From NCBI GenBank assembly GCA_019155185.1, contig CM032817.1, positions 8,514,034 to 8,578,033 on the forward strand: 64,000 nt of DNA. The letters are read 5' to 3'. Position 1 is the first letter of the stretch. Every line of letters starts with the position of its first letter. Below, piece after piece: positions 1-13,883 of this stretch. This DNA comes from Beaufortia kweichowensis. Its lineage: Eukaryota > Chordata > Actinopteri > Cypriniformes > Gastromyzontidae. Below the pieces are notes generated by a model. The model was given only the letters and a program-made list of their open reading frames with translations, had not been told where the DNA came from and did no database searches. Made by a program: the position numbers and the translations under genes.

Positions 1-1289
1 TGTTTTCCACTGAAAAAGGTTTTTTTATTAAGTCCAAGCTGGTCTTTTGTATAAAATGAAAGTGAATGGTCAAAATAATATAGTGCAATCAATCCAACTG
101 TGTTTACGGTTCTTTTCAGTCCTTTTTCTGGTGCTTTTTAGTGAGAGCTTCTAGTCACCATCCACTTCCACTGTATGGAAGTAACCTCAGAAATCAAGCT
201 ACATTTCTGCGACCATACAGGGACATGATAAGCGTAAATAATGACAGCTTTCATCTGCATTTTCTCCGCCATCACCCCCAAACAGCCGGTCAATCTTATT
301 CTCCTACTGACAGAAAGAGTGCAACGCAGCCTTCTTATCTCGTCTGAGTTATGACCTCACGCCCATGTTCAATATTTCCACCTGCATCCATCAATCAAAG
401 AGACAAACACACTGTCAGCATTTGTATTAGTAATTGTAGTAACAGTAGAGGGTTACCTGAGGGAGTACCGCCCTCATTTCCTTTGCTGAAGACAAGTCAA
501 GGGGTGAGCAGATGTCATTCAGTTACACACATATTCGTGCACAATATGCAAGTGAAATAGGTCATTATTCTTTCTTTAGATACACCTTGGACTTGTCTCT
601 TCATATACTTTCACTGCAGAACAATGGCCAAATTGGCTGTCTACAACCCCTTATATAGCAAACTGCTTTCATTTCCACTGACCTTAAATATCCAACAGCG
701 TTGAATAGCAGAAAGAAAATGTGAACATTTACAACCGCATTTACTTCATTCAAACCTTCAATCTGCTCCCCTCGAGCTGCTGTCACTCACAACAGTTGAC
801 TGAATCAAAGTCTTATTTAAAAACTGTCAGTTTCCTGTGTAACCTTGCAGCACGACTTTAGAAAAATGTAAGGACGTGGAGGCTTGTACCAGGAAAAACA
901 GATCGGGTTCACACGAGGCCGTGAGAGTGATGTAAACATTACTTTACTTTTGCTTGTAAAGATTCCTTGATTGAACTTTTTAATTGAATTTCTAAGATGC
1001 AATTCTTACACGAGTTAAACCGAGGTCGATTCAAAGAAGGAATTTCTGTAATTTTGTGCTTATTAACTCTGCAATCATCTGCTATTGATGGAAAACATTA
1101 GAGATATCTGAGACGGCAGAGTGAGAGGGAAACGTTTGAATAACGTTTACTTTGTAAAATTCAACATTAAATAAAACACTTCTTACAGAAGTAAATGCAA
1201 TATTGACTATATCTAGACAATGTCCTGGCATACTTATACCAAATATCAGCACTTGAAGTGTCACTCAGCCAAACAAATGTAAGCATTGA
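1..1289. other. AT-rich non-coding DNA, no feature seen
   Basis: I see no coding frame with recognisable content, no RNA gene and no terminal-repeat element here. Short open frames up to about 69 codons occur on both strands but have no domain-like composition. A splice-like pair on the minus strand near 450-485 (a CAG|GTAACC donor) encloses only about 29 bases and is not convincing. Confidence 0.6.
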
Positions 1290-1532
1290 GCAAAATTTTG
1301 GCAAAAAAAGCATGACTTTCATAGTCAGGTAAAGTGCTGTTTTCAGAATTGTCACATACACAACAGTCCATATTACTCAAAATGAACACATGAAACATTT
1401 TATGCTCTTTAAAGAGTCATCTCTTCTCCATTTGTTGGGTTTTAGTGCTTCTGTGCATTTAAATTCATAGAAATCCTACAAAATACATTGCCTCTCAAAA
1501 ACGTGTGTTTATTTTTATCACATCCGTAACAT
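1290..1532 (-). repeat. Unnamed interspersed repeat, copy A (of four)
   Basis: Read on the minus strand, this segment matches three other places in the window (about 2990-3330, 11970-12200 and 49310-49645). Shared blocks in order are an AACAnACTTTGTAGGATTTC-like block, TTTCTGTGAATTTAAATGCA, CCCAACAAATGGAGA, and the best-kept core ACAGCACTTTACCTGACTAT (on the plus strand here at about 1325-1352). Similarity fades after the core on this copy, which runs into unrelated sequence below about 1300. No terminal inverted repeats or target duplication were found, so the class is unknown. It could be an old non-autonomous DNA transposon or a segment of a longer element. Confidence 0.75.
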
Positions 1533-2984
1533 GTATATTTCTATTCTATTAAAATAATTAACGGATATTTTTATAATGTCTGGACTCTATCAACAATGCT
1601 TTAGTAAAATATAAACACATGGTTCAATATATTGCTAATAAATACATTCTGTAAGAATTTATATTTCAAGTTTTAAATGAAAATGTCACGTCCATGACGC
1701 TGGAATTGCCCAGCAGCTACAGAGTAAAAGAAAATTTCCTAAATTGGATTTTGGGAAAAGACATTGTTGAAACACCGAGTGTATCTGATTGGAAATAAAT
1801 TTGATCTCATAAGTTTAAAATGAAATGCAAATCACAAATGAATCTAATTACAAAGTCATTTAAAACACAGGCTAAGAACGGTTTCAACATTGTATTGAAT
1901 CTGACAGTCTGTTGAGATCTCTTCATTTAATCAAACATTTTTTCTCTGTTTCTTCAAAGCATGAATGTGTTCAGCTTGGGCGGGTCCCCGGTGAGCAGGG
2001 TAGCGCTGATTTAGTGTATGAGGGGTCTTAATTAAAATCTGATCATTACCAGTCGTCCCAGGGCTCCGACTAACACATTCAACCATTTCACACATGACAG
2101 GAGGAGAGATTGGGGAGACCCTATAGCCCTGCACCACTTTACAGTCTGATTACAGACTGTATTAGACCTACAAAATTAATTATAAGGCTTTGAAAATGGG
2201 TGGACATGATTTATATTTTATGAGATTTCTTTAAGCGTTTAAGCTGAAGCATAAGATCATTTGTGTTGTAATGATGATTACCAAAGAAAAGAAAATTACA
2301 GCAACACTTAAGTCTGAATCCAAAGTGTTTAAAAGCAAAAATCTTTACTCTCGCTTTCATTGAACATGCCATTATGTAAATGATGTTAATGTTGGCATTT
2401 CAAACATTTCAGGATTTGATTTTGTAGCACTCTTCTCCTTCCTGAACCATATGAAATGAAACATTTTGCTTGACACACAAAAGCTCAAACTAGTGTAAGA
2501 GCTCATCTCGTCTAATATCCATTTTCTAGGTCTAATTTAAATCACCCTGACTGTAAGATGAACAGAGGATGTTTCTCCAATAAAATATTCACATCTCATT
2601 AAGAATATCCCTGGGACCAAACATTAATAAGGTCTCCTTTAAAATATTTAAATGTTACACTAAAAATGAGAGGCAACATGAATCTTTCAAGGGTTTAGTG
2701 CAAATGTGGCTGTGTTTCTCTCAGGGCAGGGCAAGCCTGCTGATAGATCCTTTCTGTTTTTAAATCCTGTGTAAAAACCATATTTAATCCCAGACCCGAT
2801 GACCTTATGACACAGAGAAGGTTATATTCAGAACAGCATACCACTGTATCTCACAGAACGTATTTATAACCAATATATTAAACCATCTGTTTATATTTTA
2901 CCAAAGCCCTGTTGATAGAGTCCAAATTTCAGAAAAAAATATCAGTCTATGGACGAGTTACCTCTCTAAAAAAAAGAAAAATAT
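1533..2984. other. AT-rich non-coding DNA, no feature seen
   Basis: No gene or element is supported. The segment is A/T-rich with many in-frame stops on both strands. A GAGGCAACAT string near 2670 resembles the left part of the neighbouring repeat family but is too short to call a copy. Confidence 0.55.
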
Positions 2985-3330
2985 TAATGCATTACGAATG
3001 TGACAAAAAAAAATTCAGAGGCAACATACTTTGTAGGATTTCTGTGAATTAAAATGCACGAACCAGAAGCAATAATACTCAACAAATGGAAAAGAAATGA
3101 CACTTCAAAGATCATGAAATAGTTATTTTAATTTGCACGTGCCAATTCTGAAAACAGCACTTTACCTGACTATGAAAAATCATACTTTAAACATAAAAAA
3201 AACTCAGAGAGACCTCACAGGAGAATTTAAACCACCAAATATTGGCATCTGAGCAATCAGTATGATAAAAATCTTTGATAAAAAACCTTTATTTTGTCAG
3301 GGTAAGGGTTGACATGGAATTGCCCACATA
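2985..3330 (+). repeat. Unnamed interspersed repeat, copy B
   Basis: This is the most complete copy together with the one at 49310. It runs from a TTACGAATGTGACA block through GAGGCAACATACTTTGTAGG, the GAAGCAATAATACTCAACAA block, and the core ACAGCACTTTACCTGACTAT. A right part follows with TTTAAACCACCAAATATTGG and ends near GGAATTGCCCACATAC. The same order is seen at 49310-49645, including the right part, where the matching strings are TTTAAACCATCCAATATTG and GGAATTGCCCAGATAC. No coding capacity is evident. The repeat boundaries were set by eye from where similarity to the other copies stops. Confidence 0.75.
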
Positions 3331-6300
3331 CGCTCGATGCCAGCAGCCATCACATTCAAGCACATTTGGTAAAACAGGAAACCCACATGCAATACGTTCC
3401 AACCCATAAACATCCAAAAAGTCTGCTCAATGTCATTCCAACACCCCCCGGGGAACGTTTTAACATCGTATTGCAGATAAGCAAACATGTTAAACACCTC
3501 ACAGATGAACATGCACATGTGTTATCGCAATACATGCTATCAGACTAAAGCACACAACGAGAAATTTAATCACATTCGAAGTCGACACAGAAAAAAAACA
3601 TCTCGCGACACAGCTACAGGCAGACATCCAGCAGCCGGAAGCACTTTACGGTGATGCTAAAGTGATGCATTCTCCTTTCTTTCAAGAAAAGAAACAGATG
3701 GGAGAGGAGAGGGCGGAAACACCCTGGAGAATTGGTACTCCGATGCCGACTGTTGTGCTCCCGGGTGCTGCCGTTCGAATCAGTAAAACAGAACCGAGTT
3801 TGATTATAAAAACAAACAGCCCGCCCAGGCCCTGCAGTGACCCTTAGGCTGAACCTTAAAATTGCTGGGAGATGCAAGCGTTCCCCTGTTGAATCCGGCT
3901 GTGCCTCGGTGTCTTACAACATGAACAAAGCTAAAATAAAGACTCAGAAGCTTTCTGTAGTACAATATTGATTCGTCTCTGCATGTTACATCTAATGAGG
4001 ACACGATTATGCCAACGCACAAACTGGATAAATGACACGTTCACCTCGAAAACCCAATACTGTTCTGCTCTTCATTTTGTGCTAATGAAACAGGTGGTAC
4101 AAAATATAACAGAGTAAATGTCAAGCCTTAAAGGTACAGTGTGGAATCCCAGCTTAATATGCGAAGACTACGGCTATCAATCGATTAAAACATTTAATGG
4201 GACGAATTATGTGATATTAAGCCTAATGAAAGAGCTATTGAAATTGCTGAACGCCTGGATATTAAATTCTACAGGAGTATATTTTTTCATTTTACTGAAC
4301 ATCCTGTGTGACAATCTATCCAATAGGGCAATTCTGGGGCAGGACTGTTTTTCTGACCAATAGCAGACACACTAGACCTTAAAACTATGAGAACAAATTT
4401 GACAAAACAATGAAAGACTTATTTTTCATTTTCTCACAGCATGACGCCTTACAGTAGACCTATTCTATTTTAAAGCTCGTGTCAAGACAAACAGGAGAAA
4501 AGCAGGTCTGTGCTTTTACAGAACTTCATCGAAATGACAAAACACACACTCTGGAGGACGCTTAAACGCAGCAACGTGTGCATGACTCTCATGAGGGGAC
4601 AAACCGCAGTACAATCTTAATCTATGTTGGCACGGTGCATCGAGTGAAGGGCCGTTTATTATGTAAACATCTGCTTGTTAAATGTCAGATCATTGTTAAT
4701 CAGAGATGGGGAACATTCAACACAACATTGAGCATTGGGTCAACATCAGGCTTGAGTTTGGGAGGGGAAAAACCATCTCACTTTCATGCAAACTCAATGG
4801 TTTAATGGTTTTTTGTGGGATTGTTTAATTAAAAATAGATCGTTCGGACACTATCTCATTTTAATTAGATGAAGGCGGACAATTCTCTGTGAACTTAATA
4901 TTTATCCTCTCAGAAATTAATGGAACAGCCGAACCCATTCATTAGAAGGGGTGTGTGTACATACTTTTGACAGTATAGAGTATTTGCTATTAATTTCATG
5001 TTATAATTATTCTTTGTTTTATATTTTTCAGATTTAAATTAGACTTATAGCCACAGATATTTAATGTGGACTACACTCATTCATCTCTTTACACAAACAA
5101 GAAGAGAGAAACAGTGAATACTAAATATAAACTATTAGAACCAATATTCATTTGCACCACTTATCTTACAAAAAAAAGACTCATTCAGACACACAGGTAT
5201 GTGATAGCACTTTGAAAAGAAGCCTGATCATTCACATTAAATTAATTTCACTCTTTTCACATTTTGTGGTCTGGTCAGGGATGTTATCTTACAGCTCGAG
5301 CCAAGGATGACAAGTCAGATTTGTTTACCATTACCATTACTATTACAAACATTATAAAGGAATTGCACAGGAAAAGCATGACAAACTATATACCATTTCC
5401 CGTATCCTTAATGCTTTCAATCAGTCTCACTTCTCATCTTCCAAATGTCTTTCATAACATCATAACCCGAGTGGCTTTAACATTAGCATTTACATTTAAA
5501 ATGCACATTACCTTGAAGTTCTTGCTTTATCTACATTTAAAAGCAAAGTCTCTATTTTAAATACACTATTTTTTTTCAGTGTGGCATATATTTCTTCTTC
5601 ATTAAACATTCACCCTGCATTCCTAGACTGCAAGTGTTGGTCCCGTGAGCACGCCGGCCTGGTCAGTTCTGAAAGTATCCATGAAAAATGCATCCATTCA
5701 TTTCACCTTGCAGCTATAGCTGTGGACATGGATGGGATGTTGCCATGGTGATAACTTATGAGATTATAGAGTTTGTATTGCTATCAGGTCCAAGATGAGA
5801 GGGATTAACAGAGAACCTGAAACTCCTGATCAGTCTCTCTCTCTCCTCACTGCGGTGGACCACAGCGCTCTTAAAATGTAAAGAAAACAAAATAAAAAGA
5901 TGCCTGACACAACATCTTTGAAATACACGGCCCTTGAGGACTTTAAATGCTGTGCTGGACCCTGATACTGAGAACATCATTAACCGGTGTAGATTTGCGA
6001 GACAGGACTGTGTAAAACTGATTTATATGATGACAACACATTTAAAAGATCTGACCGCTTCTTTTAAGCATTGCCGGCCCTTGCTGAACCGTGTCAATAT
6101 AATAACATTCAGCTGTGAATGTAGAAAATAGTTCTGCAATGCATTTTAAATGCAAAGACCTTATTTACAAAGTACCATAATTTGGTTCAATCAAACACTA
6201 AATGCTTTGAAACACAAGTGTGACAAGAGATGTTTAAACCTATTTTGTTTCTTAGCACAAACACAAACAAAATGTCTCTTTTCTATGTGTATGTAAAATA

Positions 6301-7554
6301 GGCCTGTTATACATAACAATTACCTTCTACCATTTCAGACTTTTGTATTTTGAGAGATGTTTGTTTACATAATTATTGATCGTGGTAAAAGTAATTTAGA
6401 AAAGACAAATTACTGGCCAAACTTATTCTTCACTTCAATTTTTCCATTTTAAAGTGCAGATTTAAGTGTCTGGATTGTAGAGGTAGAGCACTTCTATACA
6501 ATTCCTGTAAAGTATTCTAGATTGTATCTGAAACACAGACTGGCATGCTAAGGGCAAGCAGAACATCTTCCCATATAATCAAAAACAAATATTAGTATAC
6601 TGTGATGCTAGATTCATACAGTTGCCCGGTCTTTGTCCTCTGCTGTTCTCTCCATAAGCACTATAAACACAGTGTCAAGGTCTCCGAGATCCTATTTAGA
6701 TTCACTGATGTGAACTGCACACAGACAGCAGCACAGATAACACATTTATTTTTAGGTAAGAGCTTCAATCCACCATCTGACAACGTCATCCTGCAGACAT
6801 TCCAGAAGTGAAAATATAACTCATAAAATATAACTTACTACAAGCAGATGCTAAAGTACCACAGGCACTTTTACCGTCTAAAACAACATGATTTAGTTTT
6901 AATGTACCAAGACTTGGAGTGCAATAAAAATAAGGAAATCAATTATCATTTAATTTATATATTTATTAGTCTGAAAAAAGATTTTTGCGCAAGTAGAAAT
7001 ATCTAAAATGTAGTATCTTTTTTCAACTTTTAAATTCAGCTTTTAGTCCTCTGTAGACCTTAATGATGTTTTTAAAATACATATTTGAAAATTTTACCTC
7101 GTTATAAATGAACCACAAACTTTAAAAGAATTTTCAATGAAGAGGTAATAATTTCACGGTGTGGTTACAAGTTGTTGCATCAGTTCCTACGGCTCCATTA
7201 TTATTGGCCATCCTCAAGAGAATCAACCAAAATACTGTATCTCGTCCTTAAAACATCCCTGTATACAATCATAATTATATTATTAGAATCTCATCATCTC
7301 ATCTGATTAATTTGCCATTCATGTGTTATAAAAGGGACATTAGGCTTTTAAACCAAAAGCAGGACTCTCTTCACTAATCTCATTTCATTTGTGTTATATG
7401 AGTAAGTCTGTCTCACGTCCTCTTGTTTTCTAGTTGCTTTCAGACGGGAATGAATGTCTTTGTGCAATTATACGACAGAGCCCGGGCTCTTTGACTGGAT
7501 GAAGCTCATCTGAGCCATTACTGAAGACTCTTCTAATTAAGAAGGTCGATTTTA
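3331..7554. other. Non-coding DNA with possible element scraps
   Basis: No gene is supported. A TTAAAGGTACAGTGTG string near 4127 resembles the start of a common fish short element, but I found no matching end. A string at about 4951-4978 (GTGTACATACTTTTGACAGT) resembles, in reverse, a Tc1-type terminal repeat, but it has no partner. The block 3560-4020 is somewhat GC-richer than its surroundings. The rest is AT-rich with dense stops on both strands. Confidence 0.5.
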
Positions 7555-7573
7555 TCTCTCTCTCTCTCTCTCT
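7555..7573 (+). repeat. (TC)n microsatellite
   Basis: An uninterrupted TC dinucleotide run of 19 bases, visible directly. Confidence 0.95.
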
Positions 7574-9002
7574 GTTGAGTCACATCATTACTGTTTTACT
7601 TTGTTAGAACACCATTAGTTAATGTTCCCAGGCTGCGGACTGAATTTATGGCTTGTCGAATCATGGAGAGATTGGGTTCTTTCCTGGGAGAGTCTTCATG
7701 CAATCACTTTTTAACGAATGACATTTGCTCGGAGAAAATCATTTTTGTGTTTATGTAACAGAAGTGCCTAATTTCCAAATGTCTGTCATCGCCCATATGA
7801 CTTTCATTCATGAGTGATGACAGAATTTACATTTCTGGCTAAACTCAAACTATTTTAATTCAAAAAGTATGAAATTCCTGGATGGAGACCAGACAGGAGG
7901 AGAGGGTGTTCAAATTCTTTAAAAGGTAAGGTGGGCACAGGAGACCAAGCTGTTGCTAGAAACTTCTTAAATGTTTATCAGACCTTCTTGCCAAGAAAGC
8001 TGAACTGCAGAAGTTTGTTCAGCTCATTTTTAAGCAAAAGACAAAGAAAAGCGCATGAAATAATCAGGACGCATGATATTATTGATGTTTTATGCATGTA
8101 CACAGATGTTCTTCAACAGCTCAGAAAGCAAGTTAAGCGAGTGCTAATGAATTCAGTTTCAAAGAGGTCTTATTAGCTGCGTGACCCCGCCCACAACAGG
8201 TCCTGACAGCCAATTAAATGAAGTGTAATAGTGTGTAAAAGTGTATAAGTGTGGGCAGAGATCAAGCAACCACAAGGGTCACTGACATTCTTATTGACCT
8301 TCGAGTGTGTTGGGTATAAGGTCCGGGATATGATGCGAATCCTGAACCCTCCCCAAGTGTATTTACTTTACTCACACACACATTATTCAGAGTGTTACCA
8401 GATTTGATTCTTATGCAAGCAGGCAGTGCAACAACACTGCATGAACTTATATTTAGCAGCTTTTTGTTAAATATTTCTTCACTGCTGAATTTAGTTTCCA
8501 TAGTTTTTCAAAGTTGGATCTCTACGGCTTAACTGCTTCATAATGACTGCCATTGAAAATCTCTCCCTGAGAGTTTTCCCATTTGCCCAAGCCATTAGAT
8601 AAAAGAAACGCCTCCGGCTACAGAAAAAGTTACAGGACAGAGAATAAATGTTACCAATGGTTTTACATTATCACATTAAAGTTCTTGTTAATTAGCGGAA
8701 CGACTGCGAATTACAGAACACATAAATTAGCCGAGTAAATAATGTGAACAGTCACTTGGGTTTAGGAACACATTAACCCAATTAACTGATTAGATATTTA
8801 AGAATTTCTAATGAATCTTGGTATGCAAAAATAATGCACAGTATTGTGTTCATACAGTTATGCCATTGTTTTCATCACTAGGAGTATGTGTATTTATCTG
8901 GGCGATGATGATATTTGTCAGAATGGACCAAGGTCGCTCTGTAAGAGCTCTGTCCAGCAACCCACCAACATCTGCCAGCTCATCTATCATTCATTAAACC
9001 AC
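7574..9002. other. Non-coding; looks like conserved non-coding DNA in places
   Basis: No coding frame is supported. The stretches about 7600-7860 and 8520-8830 are free of simple repeats and recognised elements. They are dotted with homeodomain-like TAATTA/TTAATT and AATTAGC motifs, a composition typical of vertebrate conserved non-coding elements. Conservation itself cannot be seen from one sequence, so this is an inference. A short GTGTAATAGTGTGTAAAAGT tract lies near 8224. Confidence 0.3.
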
Positions 9003-9029
9003 TGTGTGTGTGTGTGTGTGTGTGTGTGT
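9003..9029 (+). repeat. (TG)n microsatellite
   Basis: An uninterrupted TG run of 27 bases. Confidence 0.97.
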
Positions 9030-9423
9030 CTCGCTGACCGCATGAAGAGTACTATTAGTTCCTTTAGAGACGTGAACACACACACATGGCATGTAAAAAC
9101 ACACCAGGGAGGATGACAACACACACACAAACTATGGTGGACATCTACTGCTTTGAAACTCAGACAACACTGTGGTCCAAAACCCCTCAACACAAGCCCA
9201 TGCATTTTTAGTTTCATAGCAAAAAATGTATTAAGCTGTTTTGCTTTTGGTGATGGTTCACAATGTCCCCATAACATGGACACAGCATGACCTCTCCACA
9301 CACCTTTGGCCTGTAGACTGCTGATCACCTGAAAGTAACCTTTGAGCCAGATAGCAAAGGGCAGTGATGGGGTTTTAAAAGCTGTAAAGTGTACTAATCC
9401 TCTCTGACCGATCCCTCACATCA

Positions 9424-9438
9424 TACACACACACACAC
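9424..9438 (+). repeat. Short (AC)n microsatellite
   Basis: An AC dinucleotide run of about 15 bases. Several shorter ACAC clusters lie around it from 9080 to 9500. Confidence 0.85.
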
Positions 9439-9696
9439 TCAGATTAAATGAAGTGGAAACAGAATTACTTTGTCCTCTACTGGAAAAACACACACATGGG
9501 TCATTTTTGATGTGCTGTAACGTTCAATGTCCCCGTCACGCATCTTAAAACAAAAGGTAAAATATTATGCTCACAATATCAAAATTACATAAATTGCAAT
9601 GCGAAATGAACTTTAAATCATTTCACTGCACAGGTTCAAGCAGATGTTGCTATTTTGGTTATATTATTATACCCCTCGGGTATGATGCACTAACTT

Positions 9697-9753
9697 CTAC
9701 ATTTACATTTATTAAGTTAGCAGACGCTTTTATCCAAAGGCTCTTACAAATTA
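9697..9753 (-). mobile_element. V-SINE tail (V-domain) remnant
   Basis: On the minus strand this reads TTTGGATAAAAGCGTCTGCT followed by AACTTAATAAATGTAAATGTAG-like sequence. That is the conserved 3' V-domain and tail of vertebrate V-SINEs (HE1/DANA-like in fish). The tRNA-related head and B box are missing next to it, so this is a 5'-truncated or decayed copy. The family assignment is from memory; the motif itself is clear. Confidence 0.65.
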
Positions 9754-9765
9754 GGAATATCATAC

Positions 9766-9938
9766 GCAATTTATCAAACAAGCTTCTAAACTTCTAAAAT
9801 GAAAAACTTTATTTCATTAAACATTCCAAGTGTTTCAAATAAAAACCATCACAAGCAATTTATCAAATAAAGTTTGTAAACTTCTACAGTGAAAAACAAT
9901 TTGTTATGAAATTCCAGGTGTGTATTTCTTTTTATCAT
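9766..9938 (+). repeat. Imperfect tandem duplication, unit about 89 bp
   Basis: Two adjacent copies begin with GCAATTTATCAAA at 9766 and 9855. Both continue through AAACTTCTA, GTGAAAAAC or ATGAAAAAC, and end with ATTCCAAGTGT or ATTCCAGGTGT. The duplication directly follows the V-SINE tail on the plus strand. Identity is visibly below perfect, so it is not recent. Confidence 0.7.
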
Positions 9939-11969
9939 TGCTTGAAATATTTGCTATAAGTTTGTTTCACTCCAAAACATGCCATCATCAGTGATAAATG
10001 ATCAATCTGGTATATGACATAATATAAAAAGATTGCCTAAAAAGTGGTTAACACCTTCACTTACTCTTTCAATCCCACACTGAGCAATGGCTAACTTTAA
10101 CTCTATATTCTATCCTGTAATTAAAACACAAGCATGAAAAATACAAATATTTTAATCTCCAAAAGCCAAAGAGTACTGTATACACAGAGAAGTTTGTCAT
10201 TACCATTGTTTTTATTTTCAGTCTCATTCTTCCTTTTTTTAAGTTGTGTCTTTGTAAACGACATCTGTTTATCTCATTTCAGACGATCAAACTGGGCAAC
10301 AACAAAAACATTTAACAGTAAACAAAGTCAATGAGGGAGAAACATTTTGACAACAGAAACAAACAACAACGCATTCCTCCACAACCAAATAAGACACATT
10401 TTATTTCTCTTTAAAGCTACATTAATCATCAGATCAAAGCAACGTTTTAGTCTATTACACTGACATACAACAATACACACAACCAGCGATTGTATCTGCT
10501 CTAAAGTTTGTGGTGAGGAAGTAAACACATACAATGACTTTCTAATTTAATAACTTTATCACAGCGCAAATATTAATAAAAACGATATTGATTTGGTGCA
10601 GATGTCTGAACCTGCAGCAAAGCTCCAACAGATTTGTTTAGACTTAAAAGACATTAATAATTCACTGACAGATGCCCATCACTCATCTCCAAACTCTATA
10701 GTTTTCTTTTGAAAGCATGTGGGACAATTGTCACAAAAGAGAGAGAGAGTTTCTGACAGTCACTGTTGTTTACAGCGATGTGAGATTTTATTGCCTTGCG
10801 ATCGATATGTTTGAAAAAGTGGCTTTTAATATGCTATTCCAAAAGTTCACAAGCAGGAAGGACAGAGTGTGTTTTACACCTCTCCGTCTTAGCAGATCGA
10901 CCTGCCCGCGTCCCCAACGCCTCGCTCTTTCCTCTGTGCTTTCCTTTGTTCTCGGAAGATGAAGGATAGAAGTGAGATGAGAGAGGAGGAGCAGAAAACT
11001 GAGGTTAGTCTGTCTACGGGGAGCTGGATATGCCTGAGAGGAGCAAAGCTTCTGAGAACCGCTGTCATTCTGATTGAGAACGAAGGGTCATTTGGGAATC
11101 ACAACTTCATTTAACTGTTGCTGTACCAAAACTAAAGGATATCCTTTAGAAAGGCTTTTAGAAATCACTGATATAGTATTACAGTACCAAAATCAACACA
11201 GTGACCGTCTAAAAGTTCAATTTAGCTCCCCTAAAAACCTCTCTACCCAACTGGATAATCGAGCTTAACTAGGATTTGACATGTACCCGTGTACGCATAC
11301 TTTCCTTGCTTCCTGAAAAGCATCCAACCCATTTAAAATGTTTATTAAGGGCTAAAAATTAGTCTCCATAATTCTTCAAGCTTATAGTTGCAGAACATTT
11401 TCTTGGAGAGTTTTAGGTGCATATGGCTTTCTCAAAGCCCCCCACATCCCCGGAGAGACCCTGCGCTCCACCACGGCCCGCCTCTCTTCTCCAAATCGCA
11501 ATCTGTTGCTGCCTCGCACAAACTCAATTATTAGTGGCATCCGTATGCCGGGGCTCTCAGCGGTTACGTGCAGGTGGCCATTGCGTGCAGCCGCAGATAA
11601 ATATCCAGACAAATGCACAGTAATGAGAGGCCTGGACAATTGTCATCACCCAAGATATTTAATGACCGCTACGGCACGGACCACACTCGTTCCCTATGGG
11701 AGCTATGAGAGACATCTATCCTGTCTCTCCCTCTATCTCTATCTCTCTGTCTCTGCTAAGTAACACATCACTCCATCACACACAATAAAAGCTAAAGAAA
11801 TTCACCCAAGCTTAGCCAAACCACAGCTGATGGATATCAAAATGAAAATCCATCCATTTCTCTCTTTATATCTCACTTTCCCTGAGGTGTTGAGATGGGA
11901 ATCACTGTTTAAGACGAGGTGGTGTATACATCACACACACAGGAGTTATCTATTTAAAAAAAAGGAAAT
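9939..11969. other. Non-coding; GC-richer stretch at 11420-11640
   Basis: No gene is supported. The stretch 11420-11640 is clearly GC-richer than its flanks and open in two plus frames and one minus frame for 68-85 codons, but none of the translations has a recognisable domain. It contains no simple repeat and may be a conserved non-coding element. A pyrimidine-rich CTCTCCCTCTATCTCTATCT stretch lies near 11726. Confidence 0.4.
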
Positions 11970-12200
11970 ATACATGTGTTTTGAATTACAAGTTTAAGAG
12001 ACGCAACATACTTTGTAAGATTTCTGTGAATTAAAATACACAAACCAGAAACAATTAACTTAACAAATAGGTTCAATTTGCACATTTATGAGAAATAGGA
12101 TCTCTTATGGATGTGACAATTCTGAAAACAGCACTTTACCTGACCATGAAAAATCATGCTTTAAACTCAAAACATGCTTTAAAAATTTCAAAACCGACGA
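11970..12200 (+). repeat. Unnamed interspersed repeat, copy C
   Basis: It matches the copies at 2990 and 49310 in the order CGCAACATACTTTGTAAGAT, TTTCTGTGAATTAAAATAC, and ACAGCACTTTACCTGACCAT. The block ATTTATGAGAAATAGGAT is shared with the copy at 49310 but absent from the one at 2990. The copy ends soon after ATGCTTTAAAAAT, lacking the right part seen in the two longer copies. Confidence 0.75.
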
Positions 12201-13799
<1,599 letters not shown>

Positions 13800-13865
13800 T
13801 CTTCATTCATACTGTGTTTGTGTATTTGTATCTGTTTATTACCATGGCAGCAACAAAAGAATATC

Positions 13866-13883
13866 TATAGCTAATTAGCTATA
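13866..13883. other. Perfect 18-bp palindrome around TAATTA
   Basis: TATAGCTAATTAGCTATA is identical to its reverse complement and has a homeodomain-type TAATTA core. It lies about 70 bases beyond the GA tract. It could be a dimeric binding site or a chance AT-rich palindrome. Confidence 0.5.

Noticed and set aside
4951..4978. Tc1-like terminal repeat (reverse of a CTGTCAAAAGTATGTACAC string)
   Set aside because: No partner end was found on either side, so no element can be delimited.
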